NCBI GenBank assembly: GCA_030064695.1
Contig: JASHYV010000124.1
Span: 1-7,225, forward strand
From: Thermoplasmata archaeon
Lineage (GTDB): Archaea > Thermoplasmatota > Thermoplasmata > UBA184
Reading direction: 5' to 3'
Length of the DNA: 7,225 nucleotides
This document shows positions 5,945-7,225 of the stretch, one piece after another. Both the position numbers and the translations under genes were made by a program. Below the pieces are notes generated by a model. The model was not told the DNA's origin, ran no database searches, and was given only the letters and a program-made list of their open reading frames with translations. The first letter of the stretch is position 1. The number at the start of each line of letters is the position of its first letter.

Positions 5945-7135
5945 CTACGTGTAGGGGAGGAACTCCTTCCCGAGCAGTTCCCGGCCGAGGATGATCCGCA
6001 TGATGTTGAGGCCGCCCTCGGCGCCGACCAGGTAGGACATCACGCCGCGGAACCCCAGCTCGAGGCCCACGTCCTTGGTGTAGCCGGCGGCGCCGAACCA
6101 CATCATGACCCGCTTCACGCACTCGAAGGCGATCGGCGGCGCCGTGAGCTTGACCGACGCCACCGCGCGGTCGACCTCGGATCGGTGGGACCGATCGCCG
6201 CGGAACGTGTACTGGTCGAGGAGCCACGCGGCCCGGCGGCACTGCCACTTGACCGCCTCGACCTGCGTCCAGAGGTCCACGAGCTCGAACTGGATCCCTT
6301 CGAACTTGCCGAGCGGCTGGCCGAAGGCGCTCCGCTGCTTGATGTAGGCCATCCCGGTCTCGAGCGCCCGCTCGGCCGCGCCGATGCACGCCGCGCTCAC
6401 GAAGGTCCGGGCGACCGAGAAGCCCTCCATGGCGCACTCGAACCCCTTGCCCTCGGCGCCGAGGAGGTACCGCTCGGGCACGCGTACGTCGCGGTAGGTG
6501 AGTCCCCCGGTCGAGATGCCCATCCGGCCCAGGTTCTCGAACCGCTGGGTGGAGAGACCCTCGGAGCGGGTCGGCACGTAGAGGAAGTTGAACCCGCCCG
6601 ACTCGGTACGGGTGAGCGTCACGTGACCCCCGCCCAGCCGCTTCGCCTCCTCCACGCCGGAGACGAACGCCTTCTCGCCGTGGAGGACGAAGTCGGAGCC
6701 GTCCCGACGCGACCGGGTCTTGAGGTTCGCGAGATCGCTCCCGCCGGTCGGCTCGGTCGTGGCGATCCCGAGGAACGCCTCCCCCCGGCAGACCGGCGGA
6801 AGGACCTCCTTCCGCGTCGCCTCGGGCGCGTGCCGGCTGAGCAGGTAGCCCCAGCCGGCCTCGAGGAGGAAGAAGACGGCGGTGGCCATCGAGAAGTCGC
6901 CGCGGCCGATCTCCTCGGCGGCGAGCTCGGTGAGCACCGCGGAGGCGCCGATGCCGCCGTACTCGGTCGGGACCGGCATGGCGAGCAGGCCCAGCTCCGC
7001 CATGGCGTGCAGGACGTCGTCGGGGATCCGGCCCTCCGCATCGATCTGGCGCTCGTGCGTTCGCAGCACCTTGTCGCCGAACTTCCGCACCGCGTCGCGG
7101 AACGCCTCCTCCTCGTCGCTGAGCCGGAAATCCAT
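5945..7135 (-). CDS. Acyl-CoA dehydrogenase family flavoprotein
   Basis: FAD-dependent enzyme that introduces a 2,3 double bond into acyl-CoA thioesters, passing electrons to an electron-transfer flavoprotein. At 396 residues it has the standard family length. The N-terminal helical domain begins MDFRLSDEEEAFRD. The central flavin/substrate signature is GIATTEPTGGSDLANLKT (123-140), and the C-terminal domain has RSAFGQPLGKFEGIQ (268-282) and FGAAGYTKDVGLE (347-359). GAEGGLNIMRIILGREL (371-387) aligns with the family's YEG-x-x-x-IQR segment, placing Glu373 at the catalytic base position of medium/short-chain enzymes. Chain-length or branched/aromatic substrate preference cannot be read by eye. 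It is the first gene of a leftward pair with thiL, a neighbour with no obvious metabolic link. The ATG at 7135 is where family similarity begins and has a correctly spaced TATA-like box. Confidence 0.95.
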   Translation of the reverse strand: MDFRLSDEEEAFRDAVRKFGDKVLRTHERQIDAEGRIPDDVLHAMAELGLLAMPVPTEYGGIGASAVLTELAAEEIGRGDFSMATAVFFLLEAGWGYLLSRHAPEATRKEVLPPVCRGEAFLGIATTEPTGGSDLANLKTRSRRDGSDFVLHGEKAFVSGVEEAKRLGGGHVTLTRTESGGFNFLYVPTRSEGLSTQRFENLGRMGISTGGLTYRDVRVPERYLLGAEGKGFECAMEGFSVARTFVSAACIGAAERALETGMAYIKQRSAFGQPLGKFEGIQFELVDLWTQVEAVKWQCRRAAWLLDQYTFRGDRSHRSEVDRAVASVKLTAPPIAFECVKRVMMWFGAAGYTKDVGLELGFRGVMSYLVGAEGGLNIMRIILGRELLGKEFLPYT

Positions 7136-7162
7136 GGCCGGCGGCCCGACCGTCCCTCCGAG

Positions 7163-7170
7163 ACTTTAGG
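7163..7170 (-). promoter_or_regulatory. TATA-like box of the acyl-CoA dehydrogenase-thiL unit
   Basis: The minus strand reads CCTAAAGT, centred about 31 bases before the ATG at 7135. This matches the spacing at proS and the DUF373 gene and predicts a leaderless or nearly leaderless transcript. A GGAGG lies about 20 bases from the ATG, too far to be a normal ribosome binding site. An alternative is GGATAAAGG farther upstream (about 7193-7201), which would give a leader of some 35 bases. Confidence 0.45.
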
Positions 7171-7190
7171 CTATCCTGCGCCGCGCGGGA

Positions 7191-7202
7191 ATCCCTTTAT
7201 CC
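7191..7202 (+). promoter_or_regulatory. Possible promoter of a rightward gene beyond the window
   Basis: ATCCCTTTATCC is the most AT-rich stretch near the right edge. Read on the plus strand, CTTTAT could be a TATA box whose transcript starts near 7222-7226, so a divergent gene could begin just past the end. Read on the minus strand it could instead be an alternative upstream promoter of the acyl-CoA dehydrogenase gene. The window ends too soon to decide. Confidence 0.3.
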
Positions 7203-7225
7203 CCGACCCGGCTCGAGTTCGTCGG

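Noticed and set aside
5943..6437. Upstream extension of the thiL frame
   Set aside because: It runs within the acyl-CoA dehydrogenase gene in another frame and its translation is Arg/Gly-rich. ThiL similarity begins only at the ATG at 5942.
1..7225. Mobile element, CRISPR array, toxin-antitoxin or defence cassette
   Set aside because: I saw no transposase or recombinase motifs, no terminal or spaced direct repeats, and no break in composition. All seven genes look like stable chromosomal genes.

Overview
This is a very GC-rich window (about 70% by eye), most likely archaeal chromosomal DNA. Three things point to an archaeon. The prolyl-tRNA synthetase is of the short archaeal/eukaryotic-like type. 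The DUF373 six-helix membrane protein belongs to a family known from archaea. TATA-like boxes sit about 30 bases upstream of several start codons, the spacing expected for archaeal transcripts with little or no leader. The proteins are not strongly acidic, which argues against a haloarchaeon. A high-GC Thermoplasmatota-like or other uncultivated archaeal lineage is my best guess, but it is only an inference.

The window is densely coding, with seven intact protein genes and no gene-free stretch over 300 bases. From left to right: a small two-helix membrane protein (+, 31-285); prolyl-tRNA synthetase (-, 297-1724), convergent with it; a 148-base divergent promoter region; the DUF373 membrane protein (+, 1873-2964); a predicted purine-type phosphoribosyltransferase (-, 2969-3583); glutamate dehydrogenase (-, 3593-4855); a 106-base regulatory gap; thiamine-monophosphate kinase (-, 4962-5942); and an acyl-CoA dehydrogenase (-, 5945-7135). 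The last 90 bases hold the acyl-CoA dehydrogenase promoter and possibly a promoter for a rightward gene beyond the window.

Two leftward transcription units are likely: acyl-CoA dehydrogenase-thiL (2 bases between stop and start) and gdhA-phosphoribosyltransferase (9 bases apart). The content is housekeeping and central metabolism: tRNA charging, thiamine diphosphate synthesis, ammonia/glutamate exchange, nucleobase salvage and acyl-CoA oxidation. I see no mobile element, CRISPR array, rRNA or tRNA gene, or defence cassette.

The points most worth a second look are: an apparent loss of one zinc ligand and of the usual C-terminal tyrosine in prolyl-tRNA synthetase; acidic motifs in the soluble half of the uncharacterised DUF373 protein; a nested inverted repeat upstream of gdhA; and a near-identical start context shared by several genes. 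I did not find convincing evidence of a new multi-gene system.
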